A stretch of 20,618 nt of DNA from UBA12191 sp964422295 (GCA_964422295.1 CAYRAM010000037.1:1-20618), one strand, 5' to 3'; counted from the stretch's first letter, positions 7,027 to 14,018 are shown. The notes: generated by a model not told the origin, from the sequence alone. A program made the numbers and translations.

Positions 7027-7566
7027 ATGTCAAGACTTGGAAAACGACCCCTCCCGATTCCTTCAGGCGTCACCGTTGAGGTGAAGGGCGATGCCGTCAA
7101 TGTCAAGGGCCCCAAGGGTGAGCTCTCATTGCCGGTGCATCCGACCATCGAAGTGGGTGTTGCTGAGGAGCAGGTCAATGTAGAGCGCAAATCAGATGAG
7201 CGGATCGCTCGCGCGATGCATGGGACTTCACGTCAGTTAATTCAGAACATGATTAACGGTGTGTCCACAGGATTCTCAAAGGAACTGGAAATCATCGGTG
7301 TGGGTTACAATGCCAAAGTACAGGGCTCGAAATTGGTGCTCTCCATCGGCTACTGCCATCCCGTCGATTTTAAAATTCCCGAGGGGATTAATTGCGAGTG
7401 CCCGGAAAACACCCGGATCGTGATTTCCGGGGCTGATAAACAGGCGGTGGGACAGTTTGCGGCCAACGTCCGCGCATCCCGAAAGCCTGAGCCGTACAAA
7501 GGCAAGGGGATAAGGTACAAAGATGAAGTCGTTCGCCGCAAGCAAGCGAAGAGCTTCGGGGCATAG
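7027..7566 (+). CDS. rplF: 50S ribosomal protein L6
   Basis: L6 is near the sarcin-ricin loop and the factor-binding site. The 179-residue product has the family length. It begins MSRLGKRPLPIPSGVTVEVK, with the VKGPKGELS block, the IIGVGYNAKVQGSKLVLSIG middle section and the C-terminal PEPYKGKGIRYKDEVVRRK signature. It follows rpsH after 10 nt; the AGGGGGG at the rpsH stop serves as the Shine-Dalgarno. Confidence 0.97.
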   Translation: MSRLGKRPLPIPSGVTVEVKGDAVNVKGPKGELSLPVHPTIEVGVAEEQVNVERKSDERIARAMHGTSRQLIQNMINGVSTGFSKELEIIGVGYNAKVQGSKLVLSIGYCHPVDFKIPEGINCECPENTRIVISGADKQAVGQFAANVRASRKPEPYKGKGIRYKDEVVRRKQAKSFGA

Positions 7567-7580
7567 GGAGGTATAGCACG

Positions 7581-7946
7581 ATGAAAGCAACGAAGAAAAA
7601 GTCCGTGCGTCGCCTTCGCAGGAAACGCCACATTCGAAAGAAAATAACCGGAACTGCCAGCCGACCAAGGTTGACAGTGTTCCGCAGTGCAAAGCACATC
7701 TACTGCCAGGTGATCGACGACTTCACTGGAGTCACCATCGCCAGCGCCTCGACCCAGGTGAAAGAAATCAGCGATGCTGGTTCCACCGGAAACGTCAAGG
7801 GTGCGGAAGCAGTGGGTGCACTTCTCGCCAATCGACTCAAGGATAAGGGTGTCGAGGCACTCTCCTTTGATCGCAATGGCTACAAGTACCATGGGCGGAT
7901 TGAGGCTCTCGCAGAGACACTCCGCAAGGAAGGCATCAAGGTTTAA
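7581..7946 (+). CDS. rplR: 50S ribosomal protein L18
   Basis: L18 binds 5S rRNA with L5 and L25. The 121-residue product has the basic N-terminal tail (KKKSVRRLRRKRHIRKKITG), the RPRLTVFRSAKHIYCQVIDD block and the C-terminal FDRNGYKYHGRIEALAETLR signature. It follows rplF after 14 nt with an AGGGAGG Shine-Dalgarno at its stop. Confidence 0.96.
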   Translation: MKATKKKSVRRLRRKRHIRKKITGTASRPRLTVFRSAKHIYCQVIDDFTGVTIASASTQVKEISDAGSTGNVKGAEAVGALLANRLKDKGVEALSFDRNGYKYHGRIEALAETLRKEGIKV

Positions 7947-7948
7947 GC

Positions 7949-8728
7949 ATGTCTGAAGAAGAAAACAAGCCGGCAGAAGAGGCTGCGAAGCCCGCAGAGA
8001 CCCCCGCCGATGCCCCCGCCGCAGAGGCTGCATCCGGAGGGGCTGCTGAAGCCGAGAGCACTCCTGGCTCCGCAAGTTCTGGAACTCAAAGTTCTGGAGC
8101 GAAAGCGGAGGCCACCAAGTCCGAATCCTCCGATGGAAGAGGACGTGGCGGACGTGGTGGGAATAACCGCCAAGGTGGTGGGGGTGGTCGAGGTGGACGC
8201 GGTGGTCGTGGTGGACGCGGAGGCCGTGGACGTGGCCGTGGTGGGCGCGATGAGGATGATGGGCCGCGGCTGGAAGAGCGCGTGGTCAAGATCAATCGCG
8301 TTGCTGCGACCGTCAAGGGTGGTCGTCGGATGTCCTTCAGCGCACTCGTCGTGCTCGGTGACAAAAAGGGCAAGGTCGGTATCGGATTTGGCAAGGCCAA
8401 GGAAGTGCAAAGTGCGCTCGAGAAGGCCTTCAAGGATGCGCGTGCAAATCTGGTCACCATCGAGCTGAAGGGGACCACCATTCCCCATGAAGTGGTCGGT
8501 GTTTCCGGAACCGCGAAGGTCAAATTGATCCCCGCGTCACCGGGTACCGGTGTGATCGCCGGGGCCGCCGGTCGTGCCGTCCTCGAATGCCTGGGTGTTC
8601 ATGACGTGCTCACAAAGCAGTACGGAAGCAACAACCCGCTGAATGTCGTCAAGGCAACCCTTGAAGGACTCGGCCGCATGCGGACCCGCGAGCAGGTTGC
8701 CAAGTTGAGGGGAGTCGATCTCGTATGA
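7949..8728 (+). CDS. rpsE: 30S ribosomal protein S5 with long disordered RGG-rich N-terminus
   Basis: S5 affects decoding fidelity at the mRNA entry side of the 30S. The canonical protein occupies residues 107-259. It starts at RLEERVVKINRV, has FSALVVLGDKKGKVGIGFGKA in the double-stranded-RNA-binding-like domain, and ends with VVKATLEGL and EQVAKLRG. Ahead of it is an unusual tail of about 105 residues: residues 1-62 are rich in Ala, Glu, Pro and Ser, and residues 63-100 are a run of RGG and RGR repeats. The whole is 259 residues against about 165 in E. coli. The tail is in frame with no internal stop, and the ATG lies 2 nt after rplR. rpmD is missing downstream. Confidence 0.95.
   Translation: MSEEENKPAEEAAKPAETPADAPAAEAASGGAAEAESTPGSASSGTQSSGAKAEATKSESSDGRGRGGRGGNNRQGGGGGRGGRGGRGGRGGRGRGRGGRDEDDGPRLEERVVKINRVAATVKGGRRMSFSALVVLGDKKGKVGIGFGKAKEVQSALEKAFKDARANLVTIELKGTTIPHEVVGVSGTAKVKLIPASPGTGVIAGAAGRAVLECLGVHDVLTKQYGSNNPLNVVKATLEGLGRMRTREQVAKLRGVDLV
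8135..8248 (+). repeat. GGTGGNCGNGGN-like tandem codon repeat encoding the S5 RGG tract
   Basis: This stretch encodes S5 residues 63-100 and consists of degenerate tandem units of the GGTGGACGCGGT type, translating as repeats of RGG and RGR. The third codon positions vary (CGT, CGC, GGT, GGA, GGC). This suggests the peptide, not only the DNA repeat, is kept by selection (inference). Such tracts can expand or contract by slippage. Confidence 0.8.
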
Positions 8729-9183
8729 ACCTCTACGAACTGAATCATCGTTCCGATAAATATAAGAACCGCAAGCGAGTCGGCCGAGGACATGCTGCCG
8801 GAGGTGGTAAAACTGCCGGCAGGGGGATGAACGGTCAGCGTTCGCGATCCGGTTTCAGCCGCAAGCGTGGATTTGAAGGGGGACAAACTCCCCTCTTCCA
8901 GCGTTTGCCGAAGAGAGGCTTCAGCAATGTGAACTTCCGGGTCTCCTACGATATTATCAACGTGGGTGACCTGAACCTGGTACCAGAGGGAGTGGAGACG
9001 GTGAATCTTGATTTCCTGGCCGATAATGGTTTGGTGAAAAAGAAGCATTCCCGCCTCAAGATTCTCGGTTCCGGTACACTGGAAAAGAAGTTGATTGTCG
9101 AGGCCGCACGCTTCAGCAAAGCCGCACAGGCGCAGATTGAAAAGTGTGGTGGGGAAGCCAAGACCATTCAGGGGAGTTCATGA
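8725..9183 (+). CDS. rplO: 50S ribosomal protein L15
   Basis: L15 is a late-binding large-subunit protein. The 152-residue product shows the glycine- and arginine-rich N-terminal region KRVGRGHAAGGGKTAGRGMNG and GFEGGQTPLFQRLPKRGF, then the C-terminal domain ending in VEAARFSKAAQAQIEKCGGE. The length is normal. The start overlaps the rpsE stop as ATGA, leaving no room for rpmD (L30), which usually lies here. Its stop overlaps the secY start. Confidence 0.96.
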   Translation: MNLYELNHRSDKYKNRKRVGRGHAAGGGKTAGRGMNGQRSRSGFSRKRGFEGGQTPLFQRLPKRGFSNVNFRVSYDIINVGDLNLVPEGVETVNLDFLADNGLVKKKHSRLKILGSGTLEKKLIVEAARFSKAAQAQIEKCGGEAKTIQGSS

Positions 9184-10520
9184 TAAAGGCCATCGGTACC
9201 ATTCTTGCCATTCCTGATCTTCGGCGAAGGATCGGCTTCACGCTGATCGCGCTGGCGATCTATCGAATCGGGTTCTTCATCTATCTCCCAGGGGTCGATG
9301 TGAATCTGGTCAATTCGATGACTGAACGCCAAGACGAGAGCAGTGGATTGCTGAATTTCATCAGTATGACCAGCCTGCTTACCGGTGGAGCTCTTTCCCA
9401 AGCGACCATCTTTTCCCTTGGGATCATGCCCTACATCAGTGCGTCGATTATCTTCTCACTGATGACGAAGGTTTTCCCAAAATTGGAAGAGTTGCAGAAG
9501 GAAGGTGAATCGGGGCGCAAGGTGATCGCCCGTTGGACCCGATACGCCGCTGTGGGATTGTGCCTGATCCAGTCACTGTTCGTCGTATTTTGGGTGAACA
9601 GTCCTGAGAGCGGGGGTGGATCACAGGCTCTCTCTTCTGGCGGTTTCGGGATGGGATTACTGCAAATACTCGTCTTGACAGGAGGAACTCTCTTCCTGAT
9701 GTGGCTCGGAGAAAAGATCACTGAGAACGGCATCGGAAACGGAATCTCGCTGATCATCATGGCCGGAATCGTTGCTGTCATTCCTGCGAGTATCCAGGAT
9801 TTCGCAGCCCAGTGGCGTGCATTGGATGCAGATGGCCAACCCTTCTTCGTCCTCAAATTGCTCTCTCTGTTGGTGCTCTTCTTCGTCATCACTGCAGGCG
9901 TGGTTTTCATCACCAAGGGGCAGCGTAGAATTCCGATTCAGAATGCCCGCACTGTCCGTGGAACAGGAAGCCAGCGTCATTACATGCCCATCAAGGTCAA
10001 CAGTGCCGGCGTATTGCCGATCATCTTTGCGCAGTCATTGCTGATCATCCCAGGGGTCGTCCTGGTTAATTTTGACGCCACCCGGGGTATCGCGGATCTG
10101 ATTGCTCCAGGAACCTTTTGGTACATGACGATCTACGTGCTGATGATCGGGTTCTTCACGTACTTCTGGACATCTCTCATGTACAATCCCGTCGAGATGT
10201 CGGAAAATATGAAAGAGTACGGCTCCTTCATTCCCGGAATCCGTCCGGGACGCAGGACCGCTGAATATCTCCAACAGGTGTTTTCGCGGATTACGCTTTC
10301 GGGTGCTGTTTTCCTCGCAGTGATTGCTCTGATCCCACAGATCATCACCGATAGTCTCAACGTCAACTTCTTCGTCAGTGGAATGCTCGGAGGAACCGGA
10401 TTGTTGATCGTCGTCGGTGTCGCTCTGGATCTGGTCGACAAGATCGAAGCGCAATTGCTCGCCCGTCAGTATGAGGGCTTCGTTTCGCCGAAACGGAAGA
10501 AGTCCGGGGCAGGGGTCTGA
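9180..10520 (+). CDS. secY: Preprotein translocase subunit SecY
   Basis: SecY is the channel of the Sec translocon in the inner membrane, working with SecE, SecG and SecA. The 446-residue product has ten hydrophobic segments. Characteristic parts are RIGFTLIALAIYRIG at the first helix, the FSLGIMPYISASII stretch, the ENGIGNGISLIIMAGI motif, the cytosolic loop RRIPIQNARTVRGTGSQ, and the C5 loop IPGIRPGRRTAEYL with the conserved arginine. The ATG at 9180 overlaps the rplO stop (ATGA), and an open frame upstream of it lies in rplO. The acceptor of exported proteins such as those at the window's right end is therefore encoded nearby, though the genes are not functionally linked. Confidence 0.97.
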   Translation: MIKAIGTILAIPDLRRRIGFTLIALAIYRIGFFIYLPGVDVNLVNSMTERQDESSGLLNFISMTSLLTGGALSQATIFSLGIMPYISASIIFSLMTKVFPKLEELQKEGESGRKVIARWTRYAAVGLCLIQSLFVVFWVNSPESGGGSQALSSGGFGMGLLQILVLTGGTLFLMWLGEKITENGIGNGISLIIMAGIVAVIPASIQDFAAQWRALDADGQPFFVLKLLSLLVLFFVITAGVVFITKGQRRIPIQNARTVRGTGSQRHYMPIKVNSAGVLPIIFAQSLLIIPGVVLVNFDATRGIADLIAPGTFWYMTIYVLMIGFFTYFWTSLMYNPVEMSENMKEYGSFIPGIRPGRRTAEYLQQVFSRITLSGAVFLAVIALIPQIITDSLNVNFFVSGMLGGTGLLIVVGVALDLVDKIEAQLLARQYEGFVSPKRKKSGAGV

Positions 10521-10522
10521 TC

Positions 10523-11179
10523 ATGAATCGGCTGGTTTTCCTCGGTCCTCCGGGTGTCGGCAAGGGGACCCAGGCAGCTGGCCTGGCGGAAGAACTGGGG
10601 ATTCCCCACATTTCCACGGGAGCGATATTGCGCAATGCCCTGGAGCGTGGAACCGCCACTGGTCTCGAAGCAAAAAAGTACATGGATGCTGGCGAGTTGG
10701 TACCGGATGCCGTCGTTTTGCAACTGGTTCGTGATCGCCTCTCTGAAGCGGATGCAGGCAACGGCTGGCTTCTCGATGGATACCCCAGAAATTTGGAACA
10801 GGGCGAGGCTCTCCAGGGCCTTCTCCAGGAGATGGACGATTCCCTCGATCACGTCATCTATTTTGAATGTGTCGAAGAAGAACTGGTGCGTCGTCTGAGT
10901 GGACGTCGCACTTGCAAGAAGTGTGGTGGCACCTACCACATCGAATTCGCACCGGTCCCCGAAAACAATGAATGTGGCTCCGGTGGGGAATGCGAGATTT
11001 ATCAGCGCAGCGATGATGCTGAAGAAGCGATCCTGAATCGCCTTGAAGTCTATCACCGCGAAACCGGGCCGCTCGTCGATCACTATCGAAGCAAGGATCA
11101 GTTGCTGGTCCTCGACGGAGCAGCTCCCATCGAAGATGTAGGAGATGCCTTGCGCTCTGCTCTGAACCAGGCGGGCTGA
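10523..11179 (+). CDS. adk: Adenylate kinase with zinc-type lid
   Basis: Adenylate kinase converts ATP plus AMP to two ADP in the cytoplasm. The 218-residue product has the P-loop GPPGVGKGTQA at residues 8-18, the AMP-binding STGAILRNAL segment at 31-40, DGYPR at 85-89, RRLSGRR at 123-129 and the lid. The lid carries Cys131, Cys134, Cys151 and Cys157. The family's zinc pattern is C-x2-C-x16-C-x2-C/D; here the last spacing is x5, so the fourth ligand is displaced. It starts 2 nt after secY, in the usual spc-operon position. Confidence 0.96.
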   Translation: MNRLVFLGPPGVGKGTQAAGLAEELGIPHISTGAILRNALERGTATGLEAKKYMDAGELVPDAVVLQLVRDRLSEADAGNGWLLDGYPRNLEQGEALQGLLQEMDDSLDHVIYFECVEEELVRRLSGRRTCKKCGGTYHIEFAPVPENNECGSGGECEIYQRSDDAEEAILNRLEVYHRETGPLVDHYRSKDQLLVLDGAAPIEDVGDALRSALNQAG

Positions 11180-11182
11180 TTC

Positions 11183-11980
11183 TTGATTCAGTACAAATCT
11201 TCCCGTGAGATCGATCTGATGGCAGAGGCTGGTGAGATGGTCGCCCGCACCTTTCAAAGGATTGCTCCACTGATCGAACCGGGTGTGACGACCCAAGAGA
11301 TCGATGATGCCGTCAGGGATAGCATTGACGAGCTCGGAGGAAGAGCCCTCTTCCTCGGATATCACGGCTTTCCTGCACACAGTTGCATCTCCGTAAACGA
11401 AGAGGTGGTTCACGGCATTCCGGGCAGTCGTCAATTGAGGTCGGGAGATCTGGTGTCGATCGACATCGGCATCGAATCCCGGGGCTTTTGTGGTGATTCT
11501 GCGAGATCCTTTCTGGTGGGAGAGCCGGCGGAAGAAACCCTCCACGTCCTCGAAGTCTGCAGGGAGGCGTTGGCACGGGGAATCGCCGGGGCGGTTCCCG
11601 GAAACACCCTCTGTGGCCTGATTTCCGCGATTGAGGAGGTGATTGAGGCCTCCGGGCGCGGTTTGGTGCGGGAATTTGTCGGTCACGGGATCGGCAGAAA
11701 TATGCACGAGGAGCCACAAGTGCCCAATTTCGTCTCTTCCGACCTGAAAAAACGCGATTTTGAACTGCGAGAAGGGCTCGTTCTCGCCATCGAGCCGATG
11801 GTCAATGGCGGTGTGGGGGGTGTGAAGACCCTGGATGACGGCTGGACAGTGGTCACCACTGACGGCCGTGTCTCTGCTCACTGTGAGCATACCGTTGCGA
11901 TTACGGCGGACGGACCACGGGTTTTGACCTTGGGACCCGCTGAGGCCTGGCCACCTCTGGCCGGGGCAGTGGGCCAGTGA
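11183..11980 (+). CDS. map: Type I methionine aminopeptidase
   Basis: This enzyme removes N-terminal Met from nascent proteins using a dimetal centre. All metal ligands and the key histidine are visible: Asp94, Asp105, His168, Glu204 and Glu235, plus His77 in the VHGIP block. The 265-residue length fits the type I family. The start is TTG at 11183, three bases after the adk stop, giving the family-like MIQYKSSREIDLMAEAG N-terminus. The C-terminal residues after HTVAIT run slightly longer than usual. The stop TGA abuts a 13-bp tandem repeat array. Confidence 0.96.
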   Translation: MIQYKSSREIDLMAEAGEMVARTFQRIAPLIEPGVTTQEIDDAVRDSIDELGGRALFLGYHGFPAHSCISVNEEVVHGIPGSRQLRSGDLVSIDIGIESRGFCGDSARSFLVGEPAEETLHVLEVCREALARGIAGAVPGNTLCGLISAIEEVIEASGRGLVREFVGHGIGRNMHEEPQVPNFVSSDLKKRDFELREGLVLAIEPMVNGGVGGVKTLDDGWTVVTTDGRVSAHCEHTVAITADGPRVLTLGPAEAWPPLAGAVGQ

Positions 11981-12045
11981 GCCGGGTCAGTGAGTCGGAT
12001 CAGTGAGTCGGATCAGTGAGTCGGATCAGTGAGTCGGATCAGTGA
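11981..12045 (+). repeat. 13-bp tandem repeat array directly after map
   Basis: Five head-to-tail 13-bp units follow the map stop. The first (GCCGGGTCAGTGA, 11981-11993) is divergent. The next four are identical GTCGGATCAGTGA copies at 11994-12006, 12007-12019, 12020-12032 and 12033-12045. The preceding map end (GGCCAGTGA) also resembles the unit's tail, so the array may have grown from the 3' end of the gene. Each unit contains GATC and TGA. The purpose is unknown; a slippage-prone array or a protein-binding array are both possible. Confidence 0.95.
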
Positions 12046-12112
12046 CCCCGCAGGGGGAGCACCCCTAAATTGCTCAAATTCTCCGAAATCTTGTGGAATT
12101 CAGGGGATGCGG

Positions 12113-12142
12113 TTGACGATGATACGCCAGACTCGGTATATT
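12113..12142 (+). promoter_or_regulatory. Sigma-70-type promoter of the alpha operon
   Basis: TTGACG at 12113-12118 (one mismatch to the -35 consensus) and TATATT at 12137-12142 are separated by 18 nt. Transcription would start near 12149, about 270 nt ahead of rpmJ. It sits in the largest gap inside the ribosomal cluster, where an independent promoter for rpmJ-rpsM-rpsK-rpsD-rpoA-rplQ makes sense. No transcript data are available here. Confidence 0.6.
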
Positions 12143-12149
12143 CCTCGCT

Positions 12150-12422
12150 TCCCATCGTGTCGTCCGGAGTGCAATCCGCCCCTCGGATTACCCATGAAAT
12201 CGGGCGGGATTCCCGTGCGATGTGGGACTGTTTCGTGATGGATTGTCCGCCCGCAAGAGTTTTCTGCGGTCCGGTGCGGGTTGTGTGTGAGACGGCGAGC
12301 GTCGAAGACCATCCCAATTGAGTTTTCGGCTGTGATTGGATTCTGCTCGACCGCAATGTGCGGATGGCACTTTGTGGATGACGGAGTTCTGCGACCCGTG
12401 GTCGCTTGGAGTAGGGGATTTC
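12150..12422 (+). promoter_or_regulatory. Structured 5' leader of the rpmJ-rplQ operon
   Basis: The presumed leader contains several perfect inverted repeats. AATCCG (12173-12178) pairs with CGGATT (12184-12189). CGGG pairs with CCCG around 12205-12215. CCGCA (12351-12355) pairs with TGCGG (12359-12363). GCGACC (12391-12396) pairs with GGTCGC (12400-12405). The last lies just before the ribosome-binding region AGGGGA (12413-12418) of rpmJ. In E. coli, S4 binds a pseudoknotted leader of the alpha operon; a similar role is possible but cannot be shown from base pairing by eye. Confidence 0.4.
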
Positions 12423-12539
12423 ATGAAAGTCCGTGCATCGGTTCGTCGGATTTGTGAGAACTGCAAGTTGATCCGTCGTAACGGAGTTCTCCGCATCATC
12501 TGCACGAATCCCCGCCACAAACAGCGTCAAGGCAAATGA
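12423..12539 (+). CDS. rpmJ: 50S ribosomal protein L36
   Basis: L36 is the smallest large-subunit protein. The 38-residue product MKVRASVRRICENC... ends in HKQRQGK and has the complete zinc set Cys11, Cys14, Cys27 and His32, so it is the C+ form. The start is the ATG at 12423; an open frame upstream does not resemble the family. AGGGGA lies four bases before the ATG. It is the first gene of the alpha part, 52 nt before rpsM. Confidence 0.96.
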   Translation: MKVRASVRRICENCKLIRRNGVLRIICTNPRHKQRQGK

Positions 12540-12591
12540 TTTGTTTAGCGACCGGATCGGTTGCTGATAGGTAAGGAACAGGTTTCAGGCG

Positions 12592-12960
12592 ATGCCAAGG
12601 ATTCAAGGTGTCGACATCCCGGCAAACAAACGCGTTCACGTAGCGTTGACTTACATCTATGGCATCGGGCCTCATGTGGCGCAGGAAATCTGCAGCGCCT
12701 CCGGGGTTCAGCCAGAGATCAAGGCTCGTGATCTGAGCGAGGATGAGGTCAGTCGAATTACCACTGTGATTCAGAACTCTTTCGTTGTTGAAGGGGAACT
12801 GCGTCGTCAGGTGCAACAGAACATTACGCGCCTGAAGGAGATCGCCTGCTACCGTGGAATACGTCACCGCCGTGGATTGCCTGTTCGTGGACAGAATACC
12901 CGGACCAATGCCAGAACCCGCAAGGGGCCTGCCAGGACCGTGGCCAAAAAGAAGAAGTAA
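12592..12960 (+). CDS. rpsM: 30S ribosomal protein S13
   Basis: S13 is in the 30S head and makes bridges to the 50S and contacts P-site tRNA. The 122-residue product starts MPRIQGVDIPANKRVHVALTY, with the YGIG turn, the CYRGIRHRRGLPVRGQNTRT block and a basic tail ending KKKK, all typical. The Shine-Dalgarno is weak (AAGGA about 20 nt away, AGG closer). Confidence 0.97.
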   Translation: MPRIQGVDIPANKRVHVALTYIYGIGPHVAQEICSASGVQPEIKARDLSEDEVSRITTVIQNSFVVEGELRRQVQQNITRLKEIACYRGIRHRRGLPVRGQNTRTNARTRKGPARTVAKKKK

Positions 12961-12990
12961 TCTGCAGTAATCAGGATCGGAGACTTTGCG

Positions 12991-13371
12991 TTGGCGAAAG
13001 CAACGAAAAAGAAGGTTCGCAGGAACGTTTCCAAGGGAATCGTGCACATCAAGTCGACCTTCAACAATACGATCATTTCCATTTCGGACCCTGAGGGGAA
13101 TTCCCTCATGAGTCAGAGTGGTGGCAGTGTTGGTTACAAGGGGAGCCGCAAGTCGACACCCTTCGCTGCCCAGAGAGCCGCAGAAAACTGTGCAGCGATG
13201 GCCAAGAAGCTGGGCATGACCCAGGTAGATCTCAAGGTCAAGGGCCCAGGTCCAGGGCGGGAGTCGGCGATTCGTGCGATCCAGTCGAGTGGACTGGAAA
13301 TCATCGCCATCGAAGATGTGACTCCCTTACCCCACAACGGATGCCGGCCGCGCAAGCGCCGGAGAGTCTGA
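12991..13371 (+). CDS. rpsK: 30S ribosomal protein S11
   Basis: S11 forms part of the 30S platform near the E site. The 126-residue product has GIVHIKSTFNNTIISISD near the N-terminus, the GSRKSTPFAAQRAAE block, and the C-terminal VKGPGPGRESAIRAIQSSGL and PLPHNGCRPRKRRRV signatures. The start is TTG at 12991 with GGAG eight bases upstream. The gene follows rpsM after 30 nt, and the GAGGAGG at its stop is the rpsD ribosome-binding site. Confidence 0.96.
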   Translation: MAKATKKKVRRNVSKGIVHIKSTFNNTIISISDPEGNSLMSQSGGSVGYKGSRKSTPFAAQRAAENCAAMAKKLGMTQVDLKVKGPGPGRESAIRAIQSSGLEIIAIEDVTPLPHNGCRPRKRRRV

Positions 13372-13382
13372 GGAGGAAACCC

Positions 13383-14009
13383 ATGGCACGTACCCTCGGA
13401 CCCAAATGTCGTCTTTGCCGTCGTGATGGCGAGCGCCTCTACCTCAAGGGGCAGCGTTGTCACACTGCCAAGTGTGCAGTTGCGAAGAGAGCTTACCCTC
13501 CTGGCATGCATGGATTTCGCCGGGGGCGTCCTTCTGAATATGGAGTTCGTCTTCGTGAGAAACAGAAAGCGAAGAGGATTTACGGCGTTCTGGAACGCCA
13601 ATTCCGCAAGTACTTCGCTGAGGCGGATCGTCTGCGGGGGAACACCGGTTCCAACCTTTTGATCCTGTTGGAGAGAAGATTGGACAATGTAGTCTACCAA
13701 TTGGGATTTGCGGACAGTCGATCGCAGGCGCGTCAGTTTGTGGCTCATGGCCATGTGATTGTCAATGGCAAGAAGATCGATGCCTCTTCCCATCTGGTCA
13801 AAGTGGGGGACGTGATCGCTCCGAAGACGCGGAAGAAGAGCGAGTCCCTGGCAAGAGAGCGGTTGGAATCACTTCAAGGCCGAAGTGCCCCGGAGTGGCT
13901 GACCCTCGAAGCCAAGGAATTGAAGGGCACGGTCAATCGCCTGCCTGCAAGGGAAGACGTCTCGATTCCGATCAACGAGGCGTACATTGTCGAGTTCAGT
14001 TCTCGCTAG
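13383..14009 (+). CDS. rpsD: 30S ribosomal protein S4, zinc-binding form
   Basis: S4 initiates 30S assembly and in E. coli represses the alpha operon. The 208-residue product has four cysteines, Cys9, Cys12, Cys26 and Cys31, exactly the zinc positions of the C+ form known from Thermus. The S4 RNA-binding domain follows (RLDNVVYQLGFADSRSQARQFVAHGH, residues around 98-123), and the protein ends EAYIVEFSSR. An upstream in-frame ATG at 13341 lies in rpsK and is not used; GAGGAGG at 13370-13376 points to the ATG at 13383. Its last bases and stop codon form the left arm and loop of a strong hairpin. Confidence 0.97.
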   Translation: MARTLGPKCRLCRRDGERLYLKGQRCHTAKCAVAKRAYPPGMHGFRRGRPSEYGVRLREKQKAKRIYGVLERQFRKYFAEADRLRGNTGSNLLILLERRLDNVVYQLGFADSRSQARQFVAHGHVIVNGKKIDASSHLVKVGDVIAPKTRKKSESLARERLESLQGRSAPEWLTLEAKELKGTVNRLPAREDVSIPINEAYIVEFSSR

Positions 14010-14018
14010 AGAACTGAA
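13995..14018 (+). terminator. Perfect 10-bp hairpin across the rpsD stop codon (attenuator-like)
   Basis: TTCAGTTCTC (13995-14004) pairs perfectly with GAGAACTGAA (14009-14018) over a GCTA loop. The TAG stop of rpsD is 14007-14009, inside the structure. A T-rich stretch (CCTTTAATTT, 14021-14030) begins a few bases later, so it is not a standard terminator tail. It could be partial termination, a 3' stabiliser or a processing site that sets rpoA expression apart from the upstream ribosomal genes (inference). Confidence 0.5.

Larger units (their letters stand above)
11981..12422 (+). other. Gene-free 442-nt gap between the spc and alpha parts
   Basis: No convincing gene lies here; in particular no IF-1-like protein, which is often encoded at this place. 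From left to right the gap holds the 13-bp repeat array and a CCCCGCAGGGG hairpin (12046-12056). The arm of that hairpin can alternatively pair with CCCC further on (12062-12065). A sigma-70-type promoter (12113-12142) and a leader with several hairpins follow. Short open frames in both directions look random in composition. Confidence 0.7.

Noticed and set aside
10466..11890. A 474-codon open frame on the minus strand across adk and map
   Set aside because: It is antisense to two well-supported genes that happen to be in the same frame; its translation has no recognisable domain and no ribosome-binding site. Codon bias of the sense genes explains the lack of stops.
11981..12045. CRISPR array interpretation of the 13-bp repeats
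   Set aside because: The units are contiguous with no spacers and far too short for CRISPR repeats.
12070..12321. Plus-strand 83-codon open frame as a possible infA
   Set aside because: The translation has none of the IF-1 signatures (OB-fold start, DRV and GRITYR-like blocks), starts upstream of the promoter and has no Shine-Dalgarno.
12381..12490. ACGGAGTTCT repeated exactly 100 nt apart (12381 and 12481)
   Set aside because: Only 10 bp identical; the second lies in rpmJ coding sequence. Probably coincidence.
12039..12530. Minus-strand open frame of 163 codons in the map-rpmJ gap
   Set aside because: It runs antisense through the promoter, leader and rpmJ, with no recognisable motif or start context.
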